This document shows positions 25,337 through 33,373 of a stretch of DNA of 44,506 nucleotides, piece after piece. Numbering within the stretch: position 1 is the stretch's first letter; each line of letters begins with the position of its first letter. Below the pieces are notes generated by a model. The model was not told the DNA's origin. It ran no database searches and worked only from the letters and a program-made list of their open reading frames with translations. Source of the DNA: a virus; the IMG/VR virus record IMGVR_UViG_3300040801_003302, positions 1-44,506 of that record; one strand, written 5' to 3'. The translations under genes were made by a program, and so were the position numbers.

Positions 25337-25745
25337 CTATGTCTCCACGTAAATAATCGACAAGTCGCTGCGCAACTTCTTTGCGTGGAAGAACTCTGTT
25401 TTCAATTTCAGCGAGTGGGATAAGTCGATCAAATTCTTGGGGACGAATAAAAAATCCGCCTTGGGGAAACCCGCAGCAAACAATTACACGTCGGCCTTCA
25501 GAATGACGTTCCAGCAGCCACCGTTTCTGGAGAGGAGACAGAGACGGTGACGTGCTGGACGTCAATTTTATTGATTTTAAGAGGCGAGAGTATTTGTACT
25601 CACACCACAGATCACGGGGTGACGCCGAATAATAAACGTCAGGAGTCCCGCTCCTGTAAATGTTGTGAGTCTTCTCGAAGTGAATCCTCGTCGATTTCAG
25701 GTGGTTGTGAACCGACTGGATGAATCTGTTCTCCGGTTGACTCAT
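25311..25745 (-). CDS. VRR-NUC-type PD-(D/E)XK endonuclease
   Basis: A 144-residue protein. Residues ~33-52 carry the nuclease core: SGTPDVYYS with the Asp, followed about ten residues later by LWCEYKYS with the E-x-K pair. An upstream Glu in the first helix (ENRF) completes the pattern of VRR-NUC and Holliday-junction-resolvase-like enzymes. It should cut branched or structured DNA during replication or recombination. It sits after the ssDNA-binding candidate and DNA polymerase in the same operon. The start at ATG 25745 includes the conserved-looking ENRF helix. Family membership is inferred from the motif spacing. Confidence 0.75.
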   Translation of the reverse strand: MSQPENRFIQSVHNHLKSTRIHFEKTHNIYRSGTPDVYYSASPRDLWCEYKYSRLLKSIKLTSSTSPSLSPLQKRWLLERHSEGRRVIVCCGFPQGGFFIRPQEFDRLIPLAEIENRVLPRKEVAQRLVDYLRGDIDELDTHPL

Positions 25746-25794
25746 CTTGTTCTTGCCACTTAAGAATCAACGAGTCGTCAGGCTTATTCGCCAT
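25639..25794 (-). CDS. Possible small acidic protein (51 aa), overlapping frame
   Basis: ATG 25794 overlaps the TAA of the preceding gene (ATGGCGAATAA), the kind of junction common in this operon. The frame then overlaps the nuclease gene by 107 bases. The product is acidic, Gln/Glu/Asp/Ser-rich and probably disordered. It fills the 38-base gap between the two genes and could couple their translation, but the long overlap makes it uncertain. Confidence 0.3.
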   Translation of the reverse strand: MANKPDDSLILKWQEQDESTGEQIHPVGSQPPEIDEDSLREDSQHLQERDS

Positions 25795-26464
25795 CGGACT
25801 CGTAATTCGGCTCGCGACCAATGATCTTGCGAGCTTCTTCCATGCGAGCGATTGCCGTGGCAACCATTTCGTCAGGGAGTTTCTCGACAAACTCAAAGCG
25901 CGGTGCTGCCCAGTCACACTTTTTGGCTTGGGTGATTTTGGTGGCAACAAACGCGTTGGTCAGTCCATGGTCGTCACGCAGATCGCGAAGGTAGTTCTCG
26001 TACTCTTTGATCGACGTGGGTGGTACAGACAAAGTCCAGATCGGGTGGTCTGCAATAAGGCCAGGATCAGCCGGAAGTACGGCCAGAAGCCGCGAATTAC
26101 GGCAAGCCTTGCCTTTGCCATTCGGAGCTGAACCAAACTCGTTCATGGGGCACACAGAGCATGCCTGGGCCTGAGGTTCCGGTGCCGTTTCGATTGGCGC
26201 CAGCTGGTCAAAAATTTCGCCATGTGCGAAACAATCCGGTGGACTGATGCTGCTCGGATTGTACGGCTTAGAGTAATAGGCGTGGACAATTTCGTGGGCA
26301 ACAACGACCACGGTGATTGACTTGCCTTCTTTGCCGTCAGGAGCTTCGATACCAGTAGGCCCGACTTTGATACGAATGCCCCCAGAAGGCTGCATTGTTT
26401 TGTCGAGCGTGCTGAGTTGCTGCTTAAGAAAGTCAGCAGGTGATACTAGGGCTTGTTCAGTCAT
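25784..26464 (-). CDS. Probable single-stranded DNA-binding protein
   Basis: A 226-residue protein. The central part has a Cys-containing block, PPDCFAHG then C-x2-C-x3-EFGSAPNGKGKAC, which fits a zinc-stabilised loop. Phage proteins with this PPDC...CxxC...GKGKxC pattern are widely found beside DNA polymerases and are thought to be OB-fold ssDNA-binding proteins. The C-terminus is acidic (YESDGE), as in many SSBs that recruit partners. It lies between the conserved 127-residue protein and the nuclease, one gene from DNA polymerase. The function is inferred from pattern and context. The ATG at 26464 overlaps the preceding stop (ATGA). Confidence 0.6.
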   Translation of the reverse strand: MTEQALVSPADFLKQQLSTLDKTMQPSGGIRIKVGPTGIEAPDGKEGKSITVVVVAHEIVHAYYSKPYNPSSISPPDCFAHGEIFDQLAPIETAPEPQAQACSVCPMNEFGSAPNGKGKACRNSRLLAVLPADPGLIADHPIWTLSVPPTSIKEYENYLRDLRDDHGLTNAFVATKITQAKKCDWAAPRFEFVEKLPDEMVATAIARMEEARKIIGREPNYESDGE

Positions 26465-26844
26465 CGAGATGCCTTTGTAAGTGAGAGTTTCTGTTTGGTG
26501 AACTGGGTAGTCCCAGGCACACCGCCATGCAGTTCCAAAGCTTCCGTGTACGCCGGGATAGAAACTCGACGTTGCAGCAGGTGGTAAAACTTGTGCTCGT
26601 GCAGGAAGTTGTAGAACTCATCCCAGTCTTCCACTTGTGGAACGATGGTGGACTTGCGGGATACTGTTGCGACGTTGCCGGATGCCTTGTTCAAGCCAGT
26701 GGCATTCAGAGTGGCGAGAATACGCGTTTCCGCGTCTTGTTCCTTCTTTCGCATATCTTCGAGTTGCTTTTGAAGTTTCAGTCGCTTTTCCCTCAGCGCA
26801 TACAGATCGTCAATGTTAGCGCCAAAGTCTTGTTGCTCGGTCAT
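26461..26844 (-). CDS. Conserved phage protein of unknown function (127 aa)
   Basis: It starts at ATG 26844 with AGGAG nine bases upstream; a longer frame to 26967 would run into the polymerase gene. The N-terminal ~45 residues form a charged coiled coil. The C-terminal part (VEDWDEFYNFLHEHKFYHLLQRRVS) resembles a small domain often found in phage operons next to SSB and replication genes, for which I know no function. It may be an accessory factor of replication or recombination, such as a Gam- or mediator-like protein; this is speculation. Confidence 0.6.
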   Translation of the reverse strand: MTEQQDFGANIDDLYALREKRLKLQKQLEDMRKKEQDAETRILATLNATGLNKASGNVATVSRKSTIVPQVEDWDEFYNFLHEHKFYHLLQRRVSIPAYTEALELHGGVPGTTQFTKQKLSLTKASR

Positions 26845-26875
26845 TATACTACTCCTGTTATAAATGTTAAAGATG

Positions 26876-28714
26876 TTATTTAGCGTCTCCGTATGAATCG
26901 GCAATGGCGCCTTTAACATCAAGTGGAAGATCAGGTGCCCACGACGGCGGCGTACGCATGACTTCACACATGTAATCCAAGCAGTCTTGTGCTTGGCTGT
27001 TGTGAGCCACGCATATGATTTCGTCGTGCGCCATGCCTGCTACCTTGTAGCGTTCGGAGATCTTAAGAATATGTTCGGCAATTACGCAACGTGCCAACGC
27101 TTGAATGATGTTCTCGGTAAACCGGCCACCATAAATGCGAGTTGGGTTGCCTTTGTGCGTGTATGTCAACTGAGGACGCTCGTTGCCCCAATCGTCTTCT
27201 TCTATTTCGTAGCGCAACTCTGGGTAATACAGCGCATTACCAGAAGGCAATTTGACGTAACCTTTGCCAAAGGTCAGGCATTTGTAAGTGAACTCTTCTC
27301 CGTCATCCATGGAAAGCATTTTGATGAGGTAGTTCTGGAGTCGATCCCAGAGCCGGACGATCGGAAAGTTTTTCATCCGGTACTTTTCTACCATTTCAGC
27401 TGCCTGGTGTTCAGTGATGCCCAGTTCAGGTTTAGAAGTTTGGAACATGAGCAGCAGCTTTTTCCAACCAATGCCAAAGCCAGCAGAAAGAATCAGCACT
27501 TTGCCGATAAATCGCTCGGAGTAGTCGATTTCATCAAACGGTTTGTCAAAAATCTCAGTAGCCATGTCTTTGTAGACATCGCCGTCGGGATTGGCAAACT
27601 CGGCAAGCAATTTCAAGTGCTCGGCCAGCCATGCAGTCAGTCGAGCTTCAATCTGACCCAGGTCAGCCACAACCACTTTGTGATGCGGCGGTGCAATGAT
27701 TGCTTCGCGAATTGGGCCTTTAGTGAAGTTTTGTGCGTTGAGCTTGTCAGTACCAGACCAGCGCAGTGTGTGGGCGCCAGCGTGTTTGAGCGGTATTGGA
27801 AAGTCACCGCCGCTGGCGTTGTACACCGCAAGCATTCGCTTAGCACGGTTGAGATCAATGCTCGACATGACTTCAAGTCGGGCTTTGATCAGATCGCGCA
27901 CGCGTTTGTTTGGATGCCGCGTGAGTGCGACTACTTCGGGCAGATTCCGTTGGAACGTTGGAATTAGTTCGTCGGGATTTGATGGAGATGGTTTTTTCGG
28001 GACTTCGATTCCCAGATTTTCAAGAATTGTCGTCATTTGTTGCGTACTCCGCAACACGCGTAGTTCGACCCCGGCTTCCTTAATTAACTGTTGTCGGGTC
28101 TCCAGTTTGTCATCAATGAGTGCCTGAAGTTTGTCTGGATTGAGCTGCAGCGTAGGCTGAGTCATCATGCGAGTCGTGACGTCCATCAGTTTGAGTTCAT
28201 CGGCACTGATTGCACGTTTCATGCGGGTATAAATTTGCCGCGTCAGTTTGACGTCCATCTTGCAGTATTCACCAAGAGCGTCGATGGCGGTGTCTGATAA
28301 TTGATCAAAACGTTTGTCTTTGACGTTGATGAGAGCGGTTACGACTTTCTCTTCGAGGCCGAAGAACGCTGCACAAGCTTTGAGAGAATGGTATTTGAGA
28401 AACGGCATAACCACGCGTGCCATGCTTGCGGTGTCGTAGTACGCCTGGGGATACAACCCAAATCTGAACGCCAGAATACTGCCGTCAAAATTCAAGTTGT
28501 GTCCAATCAGAGCGACGTTTGACCAGTCAATTGCTTGAAGTGCAGCCGCAGCTTGTTCAGGCCCTGGGTGCCAAATCGGATCGTTGTCGCCTATTGCAAT
28601 GCCGACGCCTTGAATTTCAAACAGGTCAGAATAGATGTATTCAGTAGTCGTCATGTTCGACAACGAATACTCGTGGCCCCAGTGAGTTTCAAAGTCTAGG
28701 GTCACTTCAATCAT
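26876..28714 (-). CDS. DNA polymerase, family A, with 3'-5' exonuclease domain
   Basis: A 612-residue replicative polymerase. The exonuclease motifs are Exo I TLDFET (D7/E9), Exo II GHNLNFDG (~71-78) and Exo III YCKMDVKLT (~155). The polymerase motifs are motif A VVADLGQIEARL (~350), motif B with Lys in RFIGKVLILSAGFGIG (~405), and motif C AHDE (~565). It lacks the 5'-3' exonuclease domain, as is usual in phage enzymes of this size. It synthesises DNA with proofreading, working with the primase-helicase and SSB of the same operon. ATG 28714 overlaps the helicase stop (ATGA). Next to motif A, the residue two after Asp is Gly, part of the usual small-residue stretch. Confidence 0.95.
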   Translation of the reverse strand: MIEVTLDFETHWGHEYSLSNMTTTEYIYSDLFEIQGVGIAIGDNDPIWHPGPEQAAAALQAIDWSNVALIGHNLNFDGSILAFRFGLYPQAYYDTASMARVVMPFLKYHSLKACAAFFGLEEKVVTALINVKDKRFDQLSDTAIDALGEYCKMDVKLTRQIYTRMKRAISADELKLMDVTTRMMTQPTLQLNPDKLQALIDDKLETRQQLIKEAGVELRVLRSTQQMTTILENLGIEVPKKPSPSNPDELIPTFQRNLPEVVALTRHPNKRVRDLIKARLEVMSSIDLNRAKRMLAVYNASGGDFPIPLKHAGAHTLRWSGTDKLNAQNFTKGPIREAIIAPPHHKVVVADLGQIEARLTAWLAEHLKLLAEFANPDGDVYKDMATEIFDKPFDEIDYSERFIGKVLILSAGFGIGWKKLLLMFQTSKPELGITEHQAAEMVEKYRMKNFPIVRLWDRLQNYLIKMLSMDDGEEFTYKCLTFGKGYVKLPSGNALYYPELRYEIEEDDWGNERPQLTYTHKGNPTRIYGGRFTENIIQALARCVIAEHILKISERYKVAGMAHDEIICVAHNSQAQDCLDYMCEVMRTPPSWAPDLPLDVKGAIADSYGDAK

Positions 28715-30075
28715 GTCATGTCACTCAGCACGTCAAGTACTCCTTGTTGAGTAGCGTCTTTTTCTGTAAGGCGTTTAAGCACGCGGTCTTCCACTGTGTC
28801 TTCAGCCATGACAATAATCGTTTCCGTTTGTTTGTCTTGGCCTTTGCGGTGGATACGACGGTTGCCTTGCAAAAAGTGCTCCAGGTTGTAAGTAAGACTT
28901 GCCCAAATTGTCGCGGTCGCTTTAGTGAGAGTCAGACCGTGAGCAGCGGCAGCCGGGTGTGCAAGTAAAACACGATATTTTCCAGATTGGAAATCTTTTA
29001 CGGCGCGCGCTCGTTTGTCGTCAGACGTCTCACCGTCGATGATGACGTAGCTGAGTTTGTCTTTTTTGAATTGTTTGGCGAGTGCATCTCTTTGGTGTTT
29101 CCACTGAAAAAAGCAGACAGAGTGTTGTCGATCTTCTACCAGTTGTGACACCAGTTCAGCGCGTTGCGAGTCGATATTCACGACGTCACCCATCTCGTCG
29201 TACGTACTCCCGCTGCAAGCTTGCAGCAACTTGTTAAGTAGCGTTGCAGCGTTGACGCCAATGACGAATTTGTCGTCAATCTGCGCAATGGCATTGGACT
29301 TGAGCGTTTTGTAAATGCCAGCAGACTTTGAGTTGAGCTGATAACGCTGCACGTTTACAAAGTTAGGCGGAAGATCCAGCAGACTGAAGTCATGGCGGAT
29401 TGAAATCGGAGACAACAACGCACCGACTGCTTCTTTGGCGCCAGGTTTAGCAATCCATTTTTTGGCGTGTGGATGGCTGCCGACTTGTTGGGCGTTACAC
29501 ACTTGGTTGCGGAACTGATAAAAGCTACCGCCGAGAGTTTGGCCTTGGTCAATCACAGCAACTTGTGCCCAGATGTCTTCGAGACTGTTGGGCAGTGGGG
29601 TGCCTGTCATTCCATAGCGGTACTGGAAGTAGTAGCTGATTGTCATGAGGGCTTTGGTGCGTTTGGCGTTAGGGTTTTTGAACGTCGACAACTCATCAAT
29701 GATGAGAGTGTCGAAGCGGTCAAAAAATGTGCTGTCTTGTTTGACAAGCCAAGTGGTTGCGTCGGTGTTGGTGATGTAAACATTAGCATCAACTTGAAAA
29801 CCTTCTTCGCGCTTAGGAGCTTTGCAAACAGATGTGCGCAGGTGGCTTTGCCATTTAGCGACTTCCACTGCCCAGGTGGAGTAAAGAAGTGACTTAGGTG
29901 CGATTACCAGGGCAGCTTTGTGCGACGGAAGATTTGCCCACCGGTCTGCAAGGGCGTCGATTTGACTTCGAGTTTTACCGGTACCTGGATCACTGAAGTC
30001 AATGAAGACTTCGTTTTTCAAAAGCTGCTGATAAGTCTTTTCTTGATGATTCATTCGAGGAGGAAGTTGTGTCAT
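28711..30075 (-). CDS. SNF2-type SF2 helicase/translocase
   Basis: A 454-residue protein with the SF2 motifs in order: Walker A DPGTGKT (~29-35), DExx as IDELSTFKN (~126-134), motif III MTGTP (~157), and motif VI QGNRRIHRKGQ (~395-405), the last typical of SNF2 proteins. It uses ATP to move along double-stranded DNA and may remodel forks, displace proteins or restart replication. Compact phage SNF2-like helicases commonly neighbour DNA polymerase. Its ends overlap both neighbours by 4 bases (ATGA), which implies a fixed ratio with the zinc-ribbon protein and the polymerase. ATG 30075 or the Met at residue 8 could be the start; the former fits the overlap. Confidence 0.9.
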   Translation of the reverse strand: MTQLPPRMNHQEKTYQQLLKNEVFIDFSDPGTGKTRSQIDALADRWANLPSHKAALVIAPKSLLYSTWAVEVAKWQSHLRTSVCKAPKREEGFQVDANVYITNTDATTWLVKQDSTFFDRFDTLIIDELSTFKNPNAKRTKALMTISYYFQYRYGMTGTPLPNSLEDIWAQVAVIDQGQTLGGSFYQFRNQVCNAQQVGSHPHAKKWIAKPGAKEAVGALLSPISIRHDFSLLDLPPNFVNVQRYQLNSKSAGIYKTLKSNAIAQIDDKFVIGVNAATLLNKLLQACSGSTYDEMGDVVNIDSQRAELVSQLVEDRQHSVCFFQWKHQRDALAKQFKKDKLSYVIIDGETSDDKRARAVKDFQSGKYRVLLAHPAAAAHGLTLTKATATIWASLTYNLEHFLQGNRRIHRKGQDKQTETIIVMAEDTVEDRVLKRLTEKDATQQGVLDVLSDMT

Positions 30076-30263
30076 CCAAACGCACTCCGAAGCATTTGAT
30101 TAAAACGTCGATTTTGTGCCCATTCATCCACGTCGCGTTGGTTGACACGAGCGTCGGGTCGCTTATCGCGATAGCGAACGTACCGGCACTTGTTGCACAC
30201 GTCCCTACGTTTTGGAATGCGGACTTGGTTTTCAGGCTTGCCACAATCAGCGCACTTTTTCAT
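30072..30263 (-). CDS. Small zinc-ribbon protein (63 aa)
   Basis: It starts at ATG 30263, six to ten bases after GAGGG; a longer frame to 30287 would overlap the previous gene further. It has two Cys pairs, C-x2-C at residues 4-7 and C-x2-C about 16 residues later, a four-Cys zinc ribbon, followed by a basic, Arg-rich helix. This could bind nucleic acid or act as an adaptor for the SNF2 helicase, whose start overlaps this gene's stop (ATGA). Confidence 0.7.
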   Translation of the reverse strand: MKKCADCGKPENQVRIPKRRDVCNKCRYVRYRDKRPDARVNQRDVDEWAQNRRFNQMLRSAFG

Positions 30264-30387
30264 TGGATCCCTCATTATCATGTTCATCGTGGCTTTGAGG
30301 CTTATGTTCGAGTTGAACTAATCCGAGCATCAGACCGGTGCCAAAACCAACCATGAAGCCGATTCCGTAAATTACGTACTCATCCAT
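30247..30387 (-). CDS. Small membrane protein (46 aa)
   Basis: ATG 30387 overlaps the TGA of the preceding gene (TGATG). Residues ~4-26 (YVIYGIGFMVGFGTGLMLGL) form one Gly-rich membrane span, and the C-terminal half is charged with several His, Asp and Glu. The 3' end overlaps the zinc-ribbon start by 17 bases. No function is known. Confidence 0.6.
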   Translation of the reverse strand: MDEYVIYGIGFMVGFGTGLMLGLVQLEHKPQSHDEHDNEGSNEKVR

Positions 30388-30629
30388 CACATGACTCCAA
30401 GGTAGAGCGCAGTTTCTGCAGCAAGATCGTTGGGAAATTCCAGATCGCCGGTCTCACCAACCACCGTGTCTTCGTGGACGAGGAAGACTTGGTACTTACG
30501 ACGTTCACCTTTCTGGAACACACCGTTACGACTGGCTTCGTGTTTGGCTTTTGCGAAGACGGTGTTTTTGCACCAGTACTGATTGGTGATCACGAGGAAG
30601 GTGAGACCGACGGTTTCTGGAGTATTCAT
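30387..30629 (-). CDS. Hypothetical protein (80 aa)
   Basis: A small soluble protein from ATG 30629, with weak ribosome-site support. The central region is basic (EASRNGVFQKGERRKYQVFLVHED), and the C-terminus is acidic then hydrophobic. It shares a TGATG junction with the next small membrane gene. I do not recognise the family. Confidence 0.5.
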   Translation of the reverse strand: MNTPETVGLTFLVITNQYWCKNTVFAKAKHEASRNGVFQKGERRKYQVFLVHEDTVVGETGDLEFPNDLAAETALYLGVM

Positions 30630-30666
30630 CGTTCGTGTCCATTGAGAATGAGTTTGAAAAGGCTTT

Positions 30667-31434
30667 TTAGGGTTTTTCTTTCGCTAAATACAGGTCGGAC
30701 GGGCATACTCCTGTCCCCGCGTTTGATCCAAAGTTGCACCATTTACAAGAAAATGGCGATGGAGTGGCACGAAACTCAATTTCGTTCGTGATGTTGTGTC
30801 CGAAACCGTTAAATAGCTTCATGAAATTGAGACCAAAAGAACGTTTGTACGTCGTTCGAGTGATCTCTTTGGCGTCGCAGTACCAGAACTCGACTGTGAT
30901 TTCTTGCAGCTCGGGGTACATGAGAAACGCACAAAGTTGATACAGCTGAGCTTGAGTTTGATGCGAGATTTCGTTGCCGCGTTTGCGGCCGGTCTTGAGG
31001 TCAACAAGCAATGCTTCAGTGCCGCCTGGACGAATAATTAGCAAGTCGACTTTAAGTCGCAACCAGGCGTCAGAAGATCCCCACGCAGTCTTTTGCCAAT
31101 CGACGTCAAAAGCCCATTCTTCTTCCATTTCGACATGGTAGATGTCGCCTTCATACATCTCGCGAGCGATGTTGTAGTGCGTAGCAAACGGTTCGAGTTC
31201 GTCAACGAGTTCGCATTTGCCACGGATGAAATCTTCTCCAGCTTCGTGAACTCGCACACCGCGCACCAGGGGATGTTCGTCTTTCCCTGGTGGCGGGTCG
31301 AGCGGTGGCTTCGGTTGCTTTTCGACTTTTTCGTAGTAAACCTTGCGAGGGCAAGAAGTGAAGTTTTTATATGTCGAAAAAGACCAGCTGGTTACCGGTC
31401 CTAATTGGTGTTTATCCACGCATGTTCTCCCCAT
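30667..31434 (-). CDS. Cas4/RecB-like PD-(D/E)XK exonuclease with Cys cluster
   Basis: A 255-residue protein. Features in order: a Cys in TSCPRK (~28), H-x-x-GE (~63-67), LKVDLL (~128), the catalytic LLVDLKTGR (~143-151), the QAQLYQL helix (~163), and three Cys in CKWCNFG...GVC (~230-244). One N-terminal Cys plus three C-terminal Cys around a RecB-type nuclease core is the Cas4/AddB arrangement that holds an iron-sulfur cluster. Such phage enzymes resect DNA ends for recombination. The start may be ATG 31434 or, with better SD spacing after GGGGAG, GTG 31419; both overlap the upstream VWA gene. Confidence 0.8.
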   Translation of the reverse strand: MGRTCVDKHQLGPVTSWSFSTYKNFTSCPRKVYYEKVEKQPKPPLDPPPGKDEHPLVRGVRVHEAGEDFIRGKCELVDELEPFATHYNIAREMYEGDIYHVEMEEEWAFDVDWQKTAWGSSDAWLRLKVDLLIIRPGGTEALLVDLKTGRKRGNEISHQTQAQLYQLCAFLMYPELQEITVEFWYCDAKEITRTTYKRSFGLNFMKLFNGFGHNITNEIEFRATPSPFSCKWCNFGSNAGTGVCPSDLYLAKEKP

Positions 31435-32540
31435 GGCATTGTAAGATCGTCATTGTCGACAATGATCCAGAGAACCGGATAGTCAGGCTGATCTTGCGGA
31501 CAGGGGCCTTCGCCGTCTGTCAGCATGATGACAGCTGACGGAGGATCATCGAACTCTTGGTCGATATATTCAAAGACGGGAATGAAATCCGTACCGCCTC
31601 GTCCCAAAATTGGTACGTCTTCGGGAAACTCGTCCTCAGTCTCGTACACTGCTACCGGTTTCTTAACGTTAGTGTCGTGTTGCATCAGTGTAACTGAGTT
31701 GGGTTTGATAATCGAGGTTATGTAAGCAACTTGGTTGATTACCATCGAGACCATGTCGTTGCTCATAGATCCGGAAACGTCGATTGCGCAAACGAAATCG
31801 CCGGTGAATTTAGGAACCGGAGTGGGTAGGTGAATACCCATGCTGAGGTAACGCTTGTTGGGACGAGTCCAAGTTTTCTTGCCAAGACCAGGAACGTCCA
31901 TGAAGTTGTAGAGCACGTCTTCCCAGGGGAGTTTGGGTTCCAGAATTGCTTTGAACAGTTGCTCCAGTTTGCCGGGCATGTTGCCAGCTTTCTTGCTTTC
32001 CTGGGCTGCGTGAGCAACGGCTGCTTTCCATTCTTGTTCGTTGAACACGTCATCAGCAGCAGACGTGCCTTCTTCTGGTTCGCCAAGCTCACCACAGAAC
32101 GTTCCTTCGGGAGAAGGCGTTCCACCTTGAGGTTGTTCGTCTTTGAGTATGGCGTAGACTTCTTCCGCTGTAACGTCAGAAAAACGATCGTCGATCAACG
32201 CGCCGTCAGGTAGTTGAACTTGCGGAATGTCCAAAATGATGTCGTTAATGGCGTAGTCGGTGGCTTGTCCCCAAAGATTTCGATCGCGACCACCATGACG
32301 ACTTGGTGAACAGTGCAGCATTGCACAGTGCAAGACTTCGTGAATGATTACGCCGGCAATCTCATAGACGTTTAAGTTTTTTACAAAGTCAGGGTTGTAA
32401 TAAATGACTTTGCCGTTGGTTTGCGCAGTGGGAATATCTTTTTTGGGGTAGATGCCCACACGTGGAACCAAGCTGGCAAAGAACGGATTGGAAAACATGA
32501 TGTGGGTTACCGCTTTGGTAACCAATTCTTCAGGTGACAT
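31401..32540 (-). CDS. VWA-like metallopeptidase (DUF2201-type)
   Basis: The start is placed at ATG 32540 (MSPEEL), behind GGAG at 7 bases; a longer frame to 32588 would overlap the upstream gene more. Of 379 residues, the N-terminal part has HEVLH at 67-71, an HExxH zinc site, with further His and Cys close by. The C-terminal third is a von Willebrand A domain with the MIDAS motif DVSGSM (~250-255) and later Thr and Asp (TDF, TDGEG). This pairing is the DUF2201 architecture, usually encoded beside a MoxR AAA+ ATPase, as here at 34259-35323. The pair is expected to assemble or remodel a target complex; the target is unknown. Confidence 0.85.
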   Translation of the reverse strand: MSPEELVTKAVTHIMFSNPFFASLVPRVGIYPKKDIPTAQTNGKVIYYNPDFVKNLNVYEIAGVIIHEVLHCAMLHCSPSRHGGRDRNLWGQATDYAINDIILDIPQVQLPDGALIDDRFSDVTAEEVYAILKDEQPQGGTPSPEGTFCGELGEPEEGTSAADDVFNEQEWKAAVAHAAQESKKAGNMPGKLEQLFKAILEPKLPWEDVLYNFMDVPGLGKKTWTRPNKRYLSMGIHLPTPVPKFTGDFVCAIDVSGSMSNDMVSMVINQVAYITSIIKPNSVTLMQHDTNVKKPVAVYETEDEFPEDVPILGRGGTDFIPVFEYIDQEFDDPPSAVIMLTDGEGPCPQDQPDYPVLWIIVDNDDLTMPWGEHAWINTN

Positions 32541-33363
32541 TTTGAAGCTCCGCGTTTGCTTTGTTGACGACGATCCGTCCTTCGTCAACAGCGAGTGGGT
32601 TGAACTTGGGCTTGCTTTCCGGATCGTACTCGGCCACTACTACTTTGTAGATGGGCGTAATAATGGGGCGAAGTTTCGCTGGCAAAGTCTCGTCGAGAAA
32701 AAGATCTTCGAGGTTATCGTAAAACCATCGAAACTGTTCCACAGTAGTCTCGCGAATCTTTGGTGAGTCGTGGAGAAAGTTGGCTGCGAGTTTTTCCACA
32801 AGTGTCCGGATCTGGCCAACCATATGTTGGTTCTGCGCATTGGTGCGCTCCTTGTTTTTTTGGTCGAACTCATTTTTTGCAGCTTCAGAGATGACGTCTA
32901 GTCGGAAGTCTTCACTTTTGCCTACAGGAATGAGATCGACGGTCATATGAAACCCAGCGCGAATTTCTTCTTCATTGGGAAAGTCTAAAGCGCGAAAGAG
33001 TCCGGCCTGGGTTCTGGCGAAGTCAGCTTTCATTTGCGGAAGTACTTCGCAAAGTCGATCGACTTCTTTGTTCATCTTTTCCTGGATAGACTGAAACGCA
33101 CGTCGGTACGGCAGGATCAAATTGGCAGGAAGAATGCGAATGCCGCCGTCGTACCAAGGCGCTGCCATGCGGTAATGAATCGAACGCATTTCACGCTGAA
33201 GTTTCTGAATGGCTCTGAGCTGTTCAGTTGGCAGACGCTTGCGCAGATAGCGCCCCGACTTGGTCGAGGCGCTAAACTGCGTGGCGACAGCTTGACTGGC
33301 AGCGTTGTCGGTACGCTCGTTGGTGAGCGAACCGATAGTGAGATTGACCAGTACAGCTTTCAT
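32530..33363 (-). CDS. Unknown partner in the MoxR-VWA block (277 aa)
   Basis: It starts at ATG 33363 with AAGGAG eight bases upstream. The protein is helical and charged. An S-x-S-x-x-x-SGRYLRKRL segment near residue 35 and a long helical stretch at 50-120 (AIQKLQREMRS...SIQEKMNKEVDRL) are the main landmarks. The shape is reminiscent of DUF3150-type proteins that accompany AAA ATPases and VWA proteins, but I cannot confirm this by eye. Its 3' end overlaps the VWA gene by 11 bases. Confidence 0.6.
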   Translation of the reverse strand: MKAVLVNLTIGSLTNERTDNAASQAVATQFSASTKSGRYLRKRLPTEQLRAIQKLQREMRSIHYRMAAPWYDGGIRILPANLILPYRRAFQSIQEKMNKEVDRLCEVLPQMKADFARTQAGLFRALDFPNEEEIRAGFHMTVDLIPVGKSEDFRLDVISEAAKNEFDQKNKERTNAQNQHMVGQIRTLVEKLAANFLHDSPKIRETTVEQFRWFYDNLEDLFLDETLPAKLRPIITPIYKVVVAEYDPESKPKFNPLAVDEGRIVVNKANAELQNVT

Positions 33364-33373
33364 TGTATGCTCC

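Noticed and set aside
26987-27967. 326-codon plus-strand frame opposite DNA polymerase
   Set aside because: The polymerase motifs are unmistakable on the minus strand; the antisense frame shows no domain or ribosome site.
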